The position numbers and the translations under genes are program-made. The notes under the pieces are model-generated. The model was not told where the DNA came from. It ran no database searches and was given only the letters and a program-made list of their open reading frames with translations. A stretch of DNA of 64,000 bases from Pilasporangium apinafurcum (taxonomy: Eukaryota > Oomycota > Peronosporomycetes > Pythiales > Pythiaceae): NCBI GenBank assembly GCA_001600495.1, contig BCKE01000004.1, positions 169,399 to 233,398 on the forward strand. Direction: 5' to 3'. This document shows positions 12,809 to 23,748 of the stretch, one piece after another. Within the stretch, counting starts at the first letter, position 1; each line of letters starts with the position of its first letter.

Positions 12809-14988
12809 TTATGTGGCTTCGGCTTCCCCACAGGCATGATCTGGACAGGTATCAATGATGATCGTTCCTGGTCCACTAGTGCCGCATTGTCTAGTACCAT
12901 AGATTTTGGATACGACACCTGACACGTTCCGTTGAGCTCCCAGTCCTTGCACTTCTTGGCCAATTTTATACTTGGAGACCTCACTGCTCTGCAATTCGAC
13001 AAAGCGCTCCTGCAGGTGTTGCGCTGCGGTTTGGGCGACATATACAGGGTCGTTGCCCAGTTTTTCATATACTTCCATGGCTTCTTCGACCGTCTCGGTC
13101 ACAAATTGGGGCGGAGTTTCACGAAAGAATATATACTCCTTCGTGGGAGTTCGGCCTGGCTCTCCCACAGAAACATGCTTTCTATGTTTCCGAGCGTGAC
13201 GCTTGCGCAGTGCGTAATCCGAAAGCTCCATATCAGCTGAAGCGTTCTCTTGAGGGGCGCCAGATGTCATGTTTTCTGAAGGAACAATCTCATCAGTGTC
13301 GACATCATCGAAACCCAAGACGCGCAGGTCTCTAGCACTAGCTTTTGGGGTTGATCCAGGTTCCCCTAAAACCGCTGCGAGTGCCGCCACCGGCTTTGGA
13401 GTAGATCCAGGATGATTCAGTCGATTGTAATCGACCTCAACATGGTCATCATGCACAGTAGAAGATGAATGACTTTCATCGTGTGAAGCCGACGACTCAG
13501 AGGTCGTGATAACATTCAACACCGGCTTCTTCCGTGTAATGCTGCTTCCACCGGAGCTTTTCTTGTCTTTAGATGATTTCTTACTCGACTTGGACTGCAA
13601 AGGCAGCAGAACAGAGAAGTGTCAACAAGGGAATCATTTCATTTTGACTTGAAAGAATGAATGCACATACCTCGGTGTTGGATTGACGATGCTTGGAGGA
13701 TGAAGTTTCACTCGTACCGTTTATGCGCTTGCCGTGTGTTTTTTCATCCCAAGAAATTAGAAATTGCTCCAACAAGCCGCGACCTTGCTCTGAATATGCA
13801 CGTACACAGAATCCACATATGAGCAAAGTCATCACTAGAAACGCGAAAGTGGTTGGCTTCACATCACGATAAAGGCCAAACGCGAACCCAGTTACATAAG
13901 AAAACTGTTATATGAACCCACCTGCTGGATCGAGCCCAATCAACTCGAGATGCAGTTGCTTCAATTCCACTTCACTGGTCTGGATGGGCATCGACTATTG
14001 ACAAAACATCCCAATTATTCAGCATTCCATCCATGTAGTTTTAGTCAACATTCGAAGTACTTTTTCAATAATTTAGCATCGAATCCCACTGTCTTACCTT
14101 CTCTCTGTCCAGCAGTGCGACCACATCTTCATGTTGGTGTTGAATGAGATAATCCCGCACCAGATAATGCACATAGCCTTGCAGTGCACTGTTTTTATTG
14201 GACTTGACATCGGCTGTCTTGTCGATTTTAACGCTTGGTGCCACTTTGATGGGGATACGGGTGGTCAATTCGGTGTCTTTGCTGCGGTTATTGACTGAGC
14301 AAACGATTTCTGGAGCACCAAACTCATCATCAGCCTTGGTCTGGAGATTGGCAAGCCTCCCACTTCGACTGGTCAAATCCAACGAATCGATCTTCTTCGC
14401 ATCATTCATATCCCCAAATTGGACCTGCCTTACGACCACCGGTTCCTGCTCTAATAAATCATCGTCATGATCGTCATGATCCAACACCAGCTCTGTGCGT
14501 GCAAGCTGTTTGCGTCGTGATATTGAGAAAGAAACATCGCCACCATTACTGATGATTTGCTGAGCTGGTGGGACTTTTCTTCCTGTCCCGCTATTACTCC
14601 CATCCACGGTATTGTCTAAGAAGAGACCATTGTTTGTCGCCTTCCGGCGGATGGGCTGTTTAAATAACATTTCTTCTGCACCAACACATTCGTGTTGCTG
14701 TTGGTTGTGCAGCTGGGTGGACGAACCCATCCTAGCTCCAACGATCATGCTGGTATGTGTGATGGTGCTCGTTGTTGTCTGATTGCATGTCGCATTCAAG
14801 TCCTGTAGCACTGGATCCGTGTCAATGTCCCACATATTCATGCTCACCTCAGCCGCGCGTTTTGCAGATGCAAAAGGAACTGCAAATGAGAATCCACGTG
14901 TGCCTGTCCACGCACACGCTTGATGAGAAAGAAGTTCGGAAAGCTGATGAGTCCAAGCAAATACAGGCCAGCCAAAGACCTTAGCCAT
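12809..14988 (-). CDS. LisH-motif protein of unknown function
   Basis: Four exons by phase: about 14988-14100, 13998-13923, about 13831-13673 and about 13596-12809. Exon 1 ends with a LisH-like segment (YVHYLVRDYLIQHQHEDVV..LLDRE), a dimerisation motif often found in centrosomal and microtubule-associated proteins. Choosing the acceptor TTTCTAG for exon 3 keeps phase and gives a helical continuation (VELKQLHLELIGLDPAV, then LLEQFLISWDE). Choosing the earlier start of that frame would create a false membrane segment. The last exon has a Lys/Ser-rich start, three PG(S/R)TP repeats and a C-terminal globular-looking region (KYKIGQEVQGLG...GTIIIDTCPDH). The start is uncertain: ATGs at 14988 and 14841 are both possible. 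I cannot name the family. Confidence 0.75.
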
Positions 14989-15063
14989 AGCCGTTACGGA
15001 TGGCACACGACAAGAATACAACCCACAAATAGACAATCCGAAGCTGCTCAAGTCAACTGACAA

Positions 15064-15763
15064 AGCCGTTCAAGCCATTTCTGGAGGAGGATCGAAAAAC
15101 AAAAAAATCCTGAGGAAGTTGCTTCCTGCAGAAACTAATAAGGTATCCATCTGGGAAAGTACAGTATGCAATTGGATCGCCTGCTCCCACTCTGTTGTTA
15201 CAAGCAGCTTGCTGTGTTTTCCATGCGCGCTGGTCCGTCTGCCGAAAAACTTGGCGAAGGAGGAGCAGGAAGCAGAGGAGAAGAGACGAGAAAGTCAACG
15301 AGGATGTGCTGATTCCCTTTATAAATTGAGGTCTCTACTCAGACGAGCACCATCTCCTCTAAACGAACTCAGATTGTAGATAAGCATACTGGACTTTTAG
15401 TTGGTGGTGGCCTGGCAGCCAGTCGTTCTTTTATCGTGGAGAAGTGGAGAGGAAGGCAGAGAGTGAGAAAGAGAGGAGAAGGAGGATGGACAAGACTTGA
15501 GCTTCAAAGAGCAGCCATCGATGTCTAGGGCCGTTACATACTCACGCAGGACCTTTATGGGTTGAACAAGCAAGGATGTGAGCTTGGAGGGGAAAAGCAA
15601 CACACCTATTGTTGATTCATACATTTACCCACTTTTGATACAAGATGTTTATATATTGCCGTATTCGGGTCCTGATATTGACAATTTCGGGTCTAATAAT
15701 ACTGTTAGCGAAGAAATATAAGACCTAATAAGCCACATTGTGAGAGCAAAGTGGGAAGTCAAC
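15064..15763. other. Intergenic region, purine-rich in part
   Basis: No gene recognised. It includes purine-rich tracts at about 15255-15300 and 15440-15490. It serves as the shared upstream region of the divergent LisH and ODR4-like genes. Confidence 0.5.
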
Positions 15764-17470
15764 ATGAGCCGCACGCGCCAGGTGTTGGTAGCAAAACCGC
15801 TGAGTGCGTACTGGGAGCAACGCAGCCAGCAACAAACGCGATTCGAACTCGGTTTGCTAGTAGGACAAATCAGCTCGGCCACTAATGATGACATCGTGCT
15901 GACAGCAGTCCAGGTGCCTCCTGAATCCGGTACGGAACACATACACTTTCATCGTTTTAGAGTTGCTTCTACGGCTTCACATCTGGTTGTACTCTACTAG
16001 AAAACGAGGAGCTTCAGTCGTTTGAAGACATTTCAACTGACTGGTTGCATGAGTACGCCAAGCAAGTACGTTTACCGTCTTTTAGTATTTGTTTCATGGT
16101 TGGGTTCTCAAGGCTTCATAGGTTGATCGATTCCTACCAGGTGGCATCAACATCTTGGGACTCTACATCGTGTCGTCCAACCAGTCACGCGCTGCTTTTG
16201 ATCAGGCGGTGTTCTACTTACGTGCAGCGACAGAGTCGTTGGGTCTACCAGACAATTTTTCCCATGAAACAAAGGAACCAGACGCAAGTTCGGTGCATCA
16301 TGTCGTGCACATCAATCCAACCACCAACTCCATGTCAGCCAAGAGCTTCTTTAATATCCACAATGCAGCCAAGGTATAACCTCTACTGTTCGAGTTGAGC
16401 TATCACTGGTAACTTCATGTGCTTGCTGATCTCTGATCTCATGTGCTACCCTGTTGTACAAGTAGACTGATGCTCGGCCGGCAGAACTCACGAGTCCGTC
16501 AAGTGGTTTTCAATTCAAGAAATATGTAGCGGGCATTACGTTCCATGAAACAATTGCGTTTTTTGCGCTTGATCAAAACGTCAGCATGAACAAAGCGTCG
16601 ATCATAGAGCATCGACTGGAGAATTTGCAGCAGCAGCTACAACCACTGATCGAGCGTGTGTGGAACGCTGTTGGCATTACCAAAACGAGCTCGTCACAAC
16701 AAGAAGAAATCGATTTCCTGGCGCTACCGTCGTTTTCGCAAGAAAGCAAATCCTCAACGACAGTTTCAACAGTAAATACGTCTGGAAGCCTTCAAGGTAG
16801 CATCACTTGTGTTGCCTATGTCTCCGCCAATGTATGAAGATTTGAACTCGTAGCTACTCTAATCACGCATGCGAGTATGGGATTAACTTACACCTTTTGT
16901 TGATGGTAGGAACCTGTGAATGTGGCAATCAACTATTTGAAACGAGATTTCCTAAACTCCTTACTGCTGCGAGTCGAACTGATTCAAGAGAAATGGCTAG
17001 ACGAAGATGCAGATGGCAATGGTAAACACATTTTTTCTAGACGATTTTATGTGCGAACCTTGGCTGACTGAACAATCTACTTTGTAGGCAGCCAGCCTTT
17101 TCGATTCCGGGATGGAGGTCGTATTCCTCTACCCGTGCGTGCAACAATGCCTTGGTCAAGTATCTCAATGTGCGATGAGTTTAACGCTTCACTTCATTTC
17201 TTCCTGGACGATGGCGTGGAACAAGCGGTGCAAAATGCGCTCGAGATCGTAGGTAGTGACAATGACGTCCAAGAATGCCTATCGACAGTGAAGCAACTGG
17301 AGTCAAGTGCGCCAGTTGAGCAAAACAGAAAGCCGTCACCATCTATAACTGGTCATCCCAAGTCTCTCCAATCTCCAACAGCTCAACCACCATTGTCAAT
17401 GCCACTTGTAGTAATTGCTTGTTCCGTTTTACTCGTGCTTGTTGCGCTGATCGTACAACAATTATCATAG
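15764..17470 (+). CDS. ODR4: ODR4 homologue, tail-anchored membrane protein
   Basis: ODR4 family proteins sit in the ER membrane. In animals they help deliver certain receptors, and human ODR4 anchors the UFM1 protease UFSP2. Six exons join in phase: 15764-15929, 16001-16065, 16122-16373, 16466-16831, 16910-17021 and 17088-17470. Diagnostic segments are FELGLLVGQISS near the N terminus, DWLHEYAKQ, then LPGGINILGLYIVSSNQSRA across the second intron, and VAINYLKRDFLNSLLLRVEL. A single hydrophobic helix (MPLVVIACSVLLVLVALIV) ends the protein four residues before the stop, fitting a C-terminal anchor. Total is about 445 residues, near the family's usual size. Acceptor CATAG at 16121 is chosen because the later CCAG breaks the conserved frame. 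Confidence 0.9.
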
Positions 17471-17641
17471 ATAAATAAGAAGAAGCAAAGGATGCATGCT
17501 GATCTGGAATATGAATACATTTTTTGAACGATTATATACTAACTCTATAGACGTACACAATTTTTTTCCGGCCCATACTATACACGCTTTCTCGATAAAT
17601 TACCACCTATTTTCCTAATATGTTGCAAGAAACTAGATTAT

Positions 17642-18247
17642 CTAATACATGGCACTAAACGCCCACTCCACATTGCTTTCATCCATAATGCGCGCCTCGA
17701 GGTCAAACTCGGAGAATGTGTGCGCATGGACAATGGAATCACGCTGACGACTTGTGATAGCGATCGCAGTGGAGGATGTGCTGGGAGCCACTGGCGCTTG
17801 CTCATTTCGAACAGTAGCAGTGGCAGTAGCCTTGACGACTTCTTGCTGCTTCACAGTCACCTTTTCGCTGCTTTCTTGTTGCTGCAGTTGGTTCACGGCG
17901 TTCTTCACTGCGCGGATGGTCTTGTTGACCTTGTCGAGGTACATCGCGTTCGATTTGCAATCGACAGAGCAGAATCCGGGAGTGTGGCTAAGTGTCTTCA
18001 AGTAAATGAGTTGACAGTTTTTGCATTTCTCGCGTTTTTTGTCCCATTGCGCGATCCGATGGTGTTGTTGCTGTTGCTTGCGGTCGCTATGGGGCATACT
18101 GTTATCTGTCCGTTGTTGGTGATCGTAGGAAAAGACTGGTAACTGCTCAGAGTGGAGTTTTTCTTCCGCTACCAGCATCACAGGCGTCGACTTGCTGTTC
18201 GACTTCCCCTGTATCTGCTTCATCACACCCTGGAAAAATGCGTCCAT
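17642..18247 (-). CDS. Small protein with an FCS-like zinc finger
   Basis: Single-exon gene of 201 residues starting MDAFFQGVMKQIQGK. Residues about 72-98 contain CKNCQLIYLKTL..PGFCSVDCK, a C-x2-C...FCS-x2-C pattern like FCS/FLZ-type zinc fingers, which mediate protein-protein contacts. The rest is Gln-, Ser- and Lys-rich and probably disordered, with a helical LDKVNKTIRAVKNAVNQL segment after the finger. The C-terminal 30 residues (FSEFDLEARIMDESNVEWAF) look conserved in style and may bind a partner. I infer a regulatory adaptor; no enzyme motif is visible. It is convergent with the ODR4 homologue, about 170 bases apart. Confidence 0.72.
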   Translation of the reverse strand: MDAFFQGVMKQIQGKSNSKSTPVMLVAEEKLHSEQLPVFSYDHQQRTDNSMPHSDRKQQQQHHRIAQWDKKREKCKNCQLIYLKTLSHTPGFCSVDCKSNAMYLDKVNKTIRAVKNAVNQLQQQESSEKVTVKQQEVVKATATATVRNEQAPVAPSTSSTAIAITSRQRDSIVHAHTFSEFDLEARIMDESNVEWAFSAMY

Positions 18248-21200
18248 GGTATTTTATCTACTTGTTTTCTTATCGGCGTTTGGCGGTCAGCACGCAAATT
18301 TTGGAATGAGCTCTTCAGTTGTGTTGTGGTTTTGGGGGACGTGACTTGGGACCAGGGCTCTTGGGAAATCTTGTCATCCCATCCCCTTTATACATACCTT
18401 TCAAAATTGATATATTGGGGACAACAGCTCATCGAGTTTAGAAAAAGGGCACCGGATTTCTGGCTAATGTCTCGTCTGACTGGATGTCTTTAGGGAATAA
18501 AAAAGGGCAGGTGATGGTCAAAGCAAGATAACCTTACCCTTCTCTCTGCACTTTTGTCATTTTTGTGTTCTATCCAACGCACAAAAAAAATTCTACCATC
18601 ACAATAAAAGTTGCTACAACACAGAAAAAAGTGTTTTCGTCAGGCGATCTGCAAGACCAACTAGATTTTCTAGTGAGAATTTAAGAAATCTCAAACAAGA
18701 CAAAGAATGTTGTGTAATCTGACTTTCATCACCTAGATGGAATTTCCTCGTTTTCTGCGCTTTGTTTTGGTGCATCGACTCGCTTGCACACCACCAAGTC
18801 CCACGGAACGTGAACTAATGGTGCTAGACTGGAATTGTGATAAATGCTACTTGTATGTCCCACGGTAAGATAAAGATTGGTTGGGCACTGCACAACTGGT
18901 TCTGCATAAACGCAACGATTAATTCATATGCATGTTAAGAAGTAATTAGCTTAAAATATTCCTATGCTTGATTCTTTCTCCAAACGAGTCATTTTTTTAA
19001 TTCGTCTGCTTCGCCAACCAAGACGTGCAAGCATGAAATTATGTATTCCTGATCGCTGATGCTTGTTTTACATGATTACTTCACTGAATTTGTATACGTG
19101 TCAAGTATTGTTGATTGATAGGAACATGATCATCAATGCTGACACAGAATAATGGTAATATGCGAAATGTAAATTATAGTGCCCTGATACATCATGACAT
19201 CTGTGATGATAACAGTACATGGCGTCCTTCCTTCTTATCATATCCAAGCCAGCCCACATATATAGGGGATAAGATAAATACCAAAGGAATATTTATATAC
19301 AGTTCGGCGTTTCTGATTGACATCCTTCAACTGAATTGATTTCGGGAGAAGCAAGTAGTAAGAAGAAGATAAAAAAACTTATATGCGATATAAATAAAAT
19401 TGATCACTTTTTAAAACTGCCTCTTAGGTTCTGAGAACGGCTGAGTTGTGCCAAATTGATTCTTCGTCCACGTATACGCAGTAAACTTGTGCGATTATGA
19501 TTGATGAAGGACATATGTCGTCGATAATGGTCTAGCCTTCAGCACTATACGGAGTCTACCATACGATTTTGCTGCTTAGGATATTTATAGAATTGGACTC
19601 ATCTGCTTGTTGACGTGCGAAAACGCAGTTTTTAGACGAGGACAAAATGCTGTAGAGTGACCTGTACTGTACTTCTGTATTCTTGAACTGTAAAGGAAAC
19701 CTATCACTTTTTATTTTGTTCGTTTTTTTCTCTTAGTTGCATTAATGATTTGCACATTTCATCTCAATTTTATTGGATGACACAAGATCTTTCACCAACG
19801 TCAGCTCATGTCGAGTCATCCGCATCTTCGAAATCTCACCCGCGCAGATGGATGTGCCAAAGTATTTGGATATAGACAATATTTCCATCTCGTGCAAATT
19901 TCCAGATAACGAGTTCATGAAACTCCACGCCGCAAACCATGATCATTCTAGGAAATCCAAGCAGCACGTACAATCCCTGGATTAGACCCTTCCGCAACGT
20001 CTACTTACCCGTAAATTCTGTATAAAGTGAGACTTTGTAAAAGTGTAACGCGAGTATACCATTTTCTAAAGCAGCAGTGTTTGATTTTCGATATCGCCAT
20101 TGTTCGCTTTTCGTCATCGCAATTACCCAATGGGAATAATTTAAGCGCTTTCCTAAATCGATAGTGAATGCTTATAATTGAGTATTGAAGGTGTTTCAAT
20201 ACCTAACACGGATAGATCCATCACGATCATACGACTGAATAGTGAAACTGTCAGTCACAGCTGCAGGATGAAATCCCAAAAGCAGGTGGTACACCAGCGG
20301 CTTCTCAGAAGAAATTGGCTTACAATACCCAACCCTGTCAGAACAGCATGTGTTTCAATTTGTCACTGAAACAGAACCACCTGTAGACGACTACAACGAG
20401 ACGGTTAATAGGGAGCATGCAACTTTCTACAGAGATGCAGCAACATACACACATGCACTTTGTACTACTACTCGACGAGATAGAGTTTTGTCGACTCGAC
20501 GTTCATCTGTGAAGAGGAAAGACACATTACGTGCATTGAATTCACATGTTCCATACCACCGTATTATCAGAGCGTTGCCTCCTACACATGTTCCGTAAGG
20601 ATGGCCAAAGAGAAAACTCAGATGTACTGTGAACAGAGAAACCAGGAATCCAACTGTATTGACAGGAGTAATACCTCACATATGAGGCATGCACGTCTTC
20701 GTGGTATACAGATCAGGAAAAGACGCTGATAAGAGCTCTGGGAACTGCTTGCCAGTTCTAACTCTTAGTCATTGATGTAGGGTGGTGTATTGTAAGCACT
20801 CGAATAAAGAAGTATTTCACTTTAAGGCCCTTTAACCCATGCAAACTTTAAGGTTACAGATTGGGCTGTAAAATATTGCGTCCCGATTAAATACAGAGCA
20901 TTTTAAGATCATTTCCAGCACCTCAAGAGCAGTGTCTTTGATGAAGCATTGTCGAAACGGCAATGCGACATATCAGTTGCAGATCCAGGATGCCTAGCGT
21001 GGATGCTCACAATAAGCATCCCCCTCGAATTTTTGTCGATAATGTGCAGACCAGTTTCCTTGGATGAATGCACAAGGAAGAATGCGACCATCCATCCATG
21101 TGCGCTCTATGTAGAATATATTGTCTCATCGTTCTCTCGATTTAGCCATGTCAAGGAGATCATGTGTCGTCTCGCTCTGCGCTTCTTCTCGTCTCATTCC

Positions 21201-22496
21201 AGAACGCGACATGTCTTTTAGACAACAAAGTGACGCTGTGTAATCGAGCATTCATCATCAGTCAACAGAGAGCAAACACGCTCACTGTCCATCCATTGAA
21301 AATCAGTTGATGTATTACAGAAACTTGAGCTTCAATACAAAGAAACAAAGTGTGGATGAACATGAAATGGGTACTGTTTTTGGTGGTGTAACTGGCTACT
21401 CATGAAAGCATCCCCTATAGAGAACACACCTTTGGAACAGAATGTGAACAATCGTTGAGACCAATGCTTGAAAATCGTCAGATGGATCCTCCATGCACAC
21501 ACCAAATGACATCGCGTGTCTCACAAAATGAATGGATGAAGGCGCTGTTGTTGAGCACTGATACACGTGTCGTTCTGCTCAACGACGATCGACGCTCATT
21601 CAATCGGCGCCGCACAGCGATTCATTTGATCCTACCTGCCGTACTTTCATTCGTGTTACCGATGGTGGTAATGTCGCTAAACGACTAACTGTGTAAATTA
21701 ACAATCATTTTAACATATCATTCTATCCACATTCAAACCATCGATTCCTTATGATAGATAATCATAGTTATACAGATGTGCCATTTATCCACCAACCTAT
21801 CCATCTGAAAAGCGTTACCTATCCTGATCAGTTTACTCCTGCTTGAAAATCCTCTACTTCCTTCACGACAGCGCGTCACTTCGCCTACTCAAAATGCCTC
21901 ATATTTACTTCATGGTAGAGGTTGCACGAAGGTGCCAAGCTGAACCACTCAAACAACATTCCGCGATCCAGAATGTTGAAGTGAAGCGAATGTGTGGTGG
22001 TCATACATTAGCGGCTCCATAGAGAAAGTGGAGTGCAGTTACGGCAAGAGAGAGAGAGAAAAAAAGAATGATCGATCGTAAGGAACAACCAACGCACACA
22101 CAAGTGAAGAAAAAAAGCAACGGCGTTCTAGTATATCTTGCTACCTCTGTCCTCAAAGCGTTTTACCTGCATCTTGCGCTTCTCCCCGCTATGAAATATG
22201 AAAATGTAACCTCCCTCATGAAGCGGACGAAATCGCCCTTGATACACATCACACAAAACTATGCATTGTATATACGAACAAAACACAGTTTCCGCTAATT
22301 GGTTGGGTAACTTGACAACCAGAACCCCGTTGGTTATTATTCTTCGCCTCCCATGCTTCATCATCTCACCACGCTCGCTTGATATTTTTCTTGTCTTTCT
22401 TGTTTGTTTATCGTTATCACCTTTCTCTCGATCCCCAAAGCCTATCCATCCGCACAAACACCTCCATAATATCCAAATCCGGAGCGTTCAACTCCA
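18248..22496. other. Gene-poor region with weak coding remnants
   Basis: About 4.2 kb without a convincing complete gene. Three stretches look coding but stand alone. At 18738-18865 a frame starting MEFPRFLRFVLVHRL runs into a good donor (CCACG, then GTAAGA). At about 20270-20598 there is an open + frame of about 110 residues with a basic C-terminal half. At about 21455-21688 a + frame ends in a hydrophobic tail (HLILPAVLSFVLPMVVM). None matches a family I know. They may be decayed genes or exons I cannot join. The rest is AT-rich. A GA repeat followed by an A-run is at about 22046-22065. Confidence 0.4.
21455..21688 (+). pseudogene. Possible 3' exon or gene remnant with hydrophobic tail
   Basis: The frame is open for 77 codons from a TTG; the first ATG is three codons in. 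It ends with about 23 hydrophobic residues followed by SLND, like the anchor of a tail-anchored protein. Codon use looks coding. No upstream exon could be joined with confidence, so it is either the last exon of an unrecognised gene or a remnant. Confidence 0.3.
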
Positions 22497-23748
22497 TTAT
22501 TGTGCGGGTAAGGATGCTTGTCCAGGCTGAGCCAAGTCACCAGAATTCGTGTCAACCATCTCTCCAAAGACAGGACCTTGACCCTTCTCCTTCTTGTGCT
22601 GCACTTTGAGGCGTTTGCGGCCAACTTGGAAACCGTTCATTCCCTTAATAGCGGCATCAGCTGAAGCCGCATTGTCGTAGCTCACGAAACCTAAAAATTT
22701 CACCAATAAATTGGTAAATTCGATTCGAATTTCAGCATAAAAGCTCCATGTGAAAGTGAGGAGCTACTTACCAAAACCTCGGCTTCTCCCCGTTTCCTTC
22801 TCCACCATAATTCGTGCACTAATAACGTTACCGAAAGTAGCGAAGTAATTGAAGAGATCCTGGTTAGTCATGTCGTTTGGGATATGAAATACAAATAGAT
22901 TGCATCCAGGAGGTCCTGTGCGCAACAAAAATACATAATCATCATGCACACATGCAACAGTGATGATGATGATCCATGCAATGAAATACTTAGTACACAT
23001 ATACACATGCAGGACCAACGGATGGCAATAGAAAAAAAGAAAAATGAAAAACAGTGCCCCACCTTGTCCGCTTTCAGTTGTTTGAATTGGAGGACCAGGA
23101 CCTGCGACCTGAGGGGCGAAGCCTATACATTGTATACCAATATCAATACGTATAAAGTACAACATCCAGAAATAATTGCGCTCGGCAATTCACAAAACCC
23201 ATGCTTACCATAAGGCTGCGCGTAGGGATACATGTATCCCGCCCCACCGTAAGGTGGTGGGTAAGTCATCGGCTGACCGTAATGCTGAGGGTATCCACCA
23301 TACGCAGCAGCACCTGCAAGTGATATATAGAACAAATTAGAATACATACACAGGTGTAGATGAATAATCGAGCAGCTGACATACCCTGTTGACCCTGTTG
23401 GAGGTGTTGAGGTTGTTGAAAACCACCGGTGGTAGCTTGCGGAGTCGATCCACCCGCTGGGCGAGGGATCTCCGCTTGTGGAACCGCCAGATCAGCAGGA
23501 CTACATAGGCGCACACCACATCGGTATAAAAGTCAGCTTCATACTCCGACCACTACAATTCAACCCATTTCTTCCGTTCAAGAGAAGGAGTATGTTCAAA
23601 CGTCATCCACATACCGCTCCCACGTGGATTCACCCGTGACACTGTTATAGTAGTACTTGCGTCCATTGGGGGCGTTGTGTTCCGACCATTGTGTCGCCAC
23701 AGCAGCGCCGTTGTCCACACCCGTGTTTGGATCTACTTGATCGGCCAT
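22497..23748 (-). CDS. WW- and RRM-domain RNA-binding protein (CELF/Bruno-like RRM)
   Basis: Likely a splicing or mRNA-fate regulator. Six exons join in phase: 23748-23615, 23500-23385, 23313-23209, 23122-23063, 22915-22772 and 22690-22497. The N terminus has a WW domain ([20 protein letters not shown], then STWERP) split by the first intron just before its conserved Pro. A Gln/Gly/Pro/Tyr-rich linker follows ([20 protein letters not shown]). The C terminus has one [20 protein letters not shown] is RNP2-like and SRGFGFVSYDN is RNP1, again split by an intron. This RRM resembles the third RRM of CELF/Bruno proteins. The protein is about 250 residues. Linking WW and RRM suggests coupling RNA binding to Pro-rich splicing factors; the plant FCA protein also has both but in reverse order. 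Confidence 0.9.

Noticed and set aside
13800-13870. Apparent membrane segment in the LisH gene
   Set aside because: It arises only if the intron before TTTCTAG is read as coding; phase favours the later acceptor.
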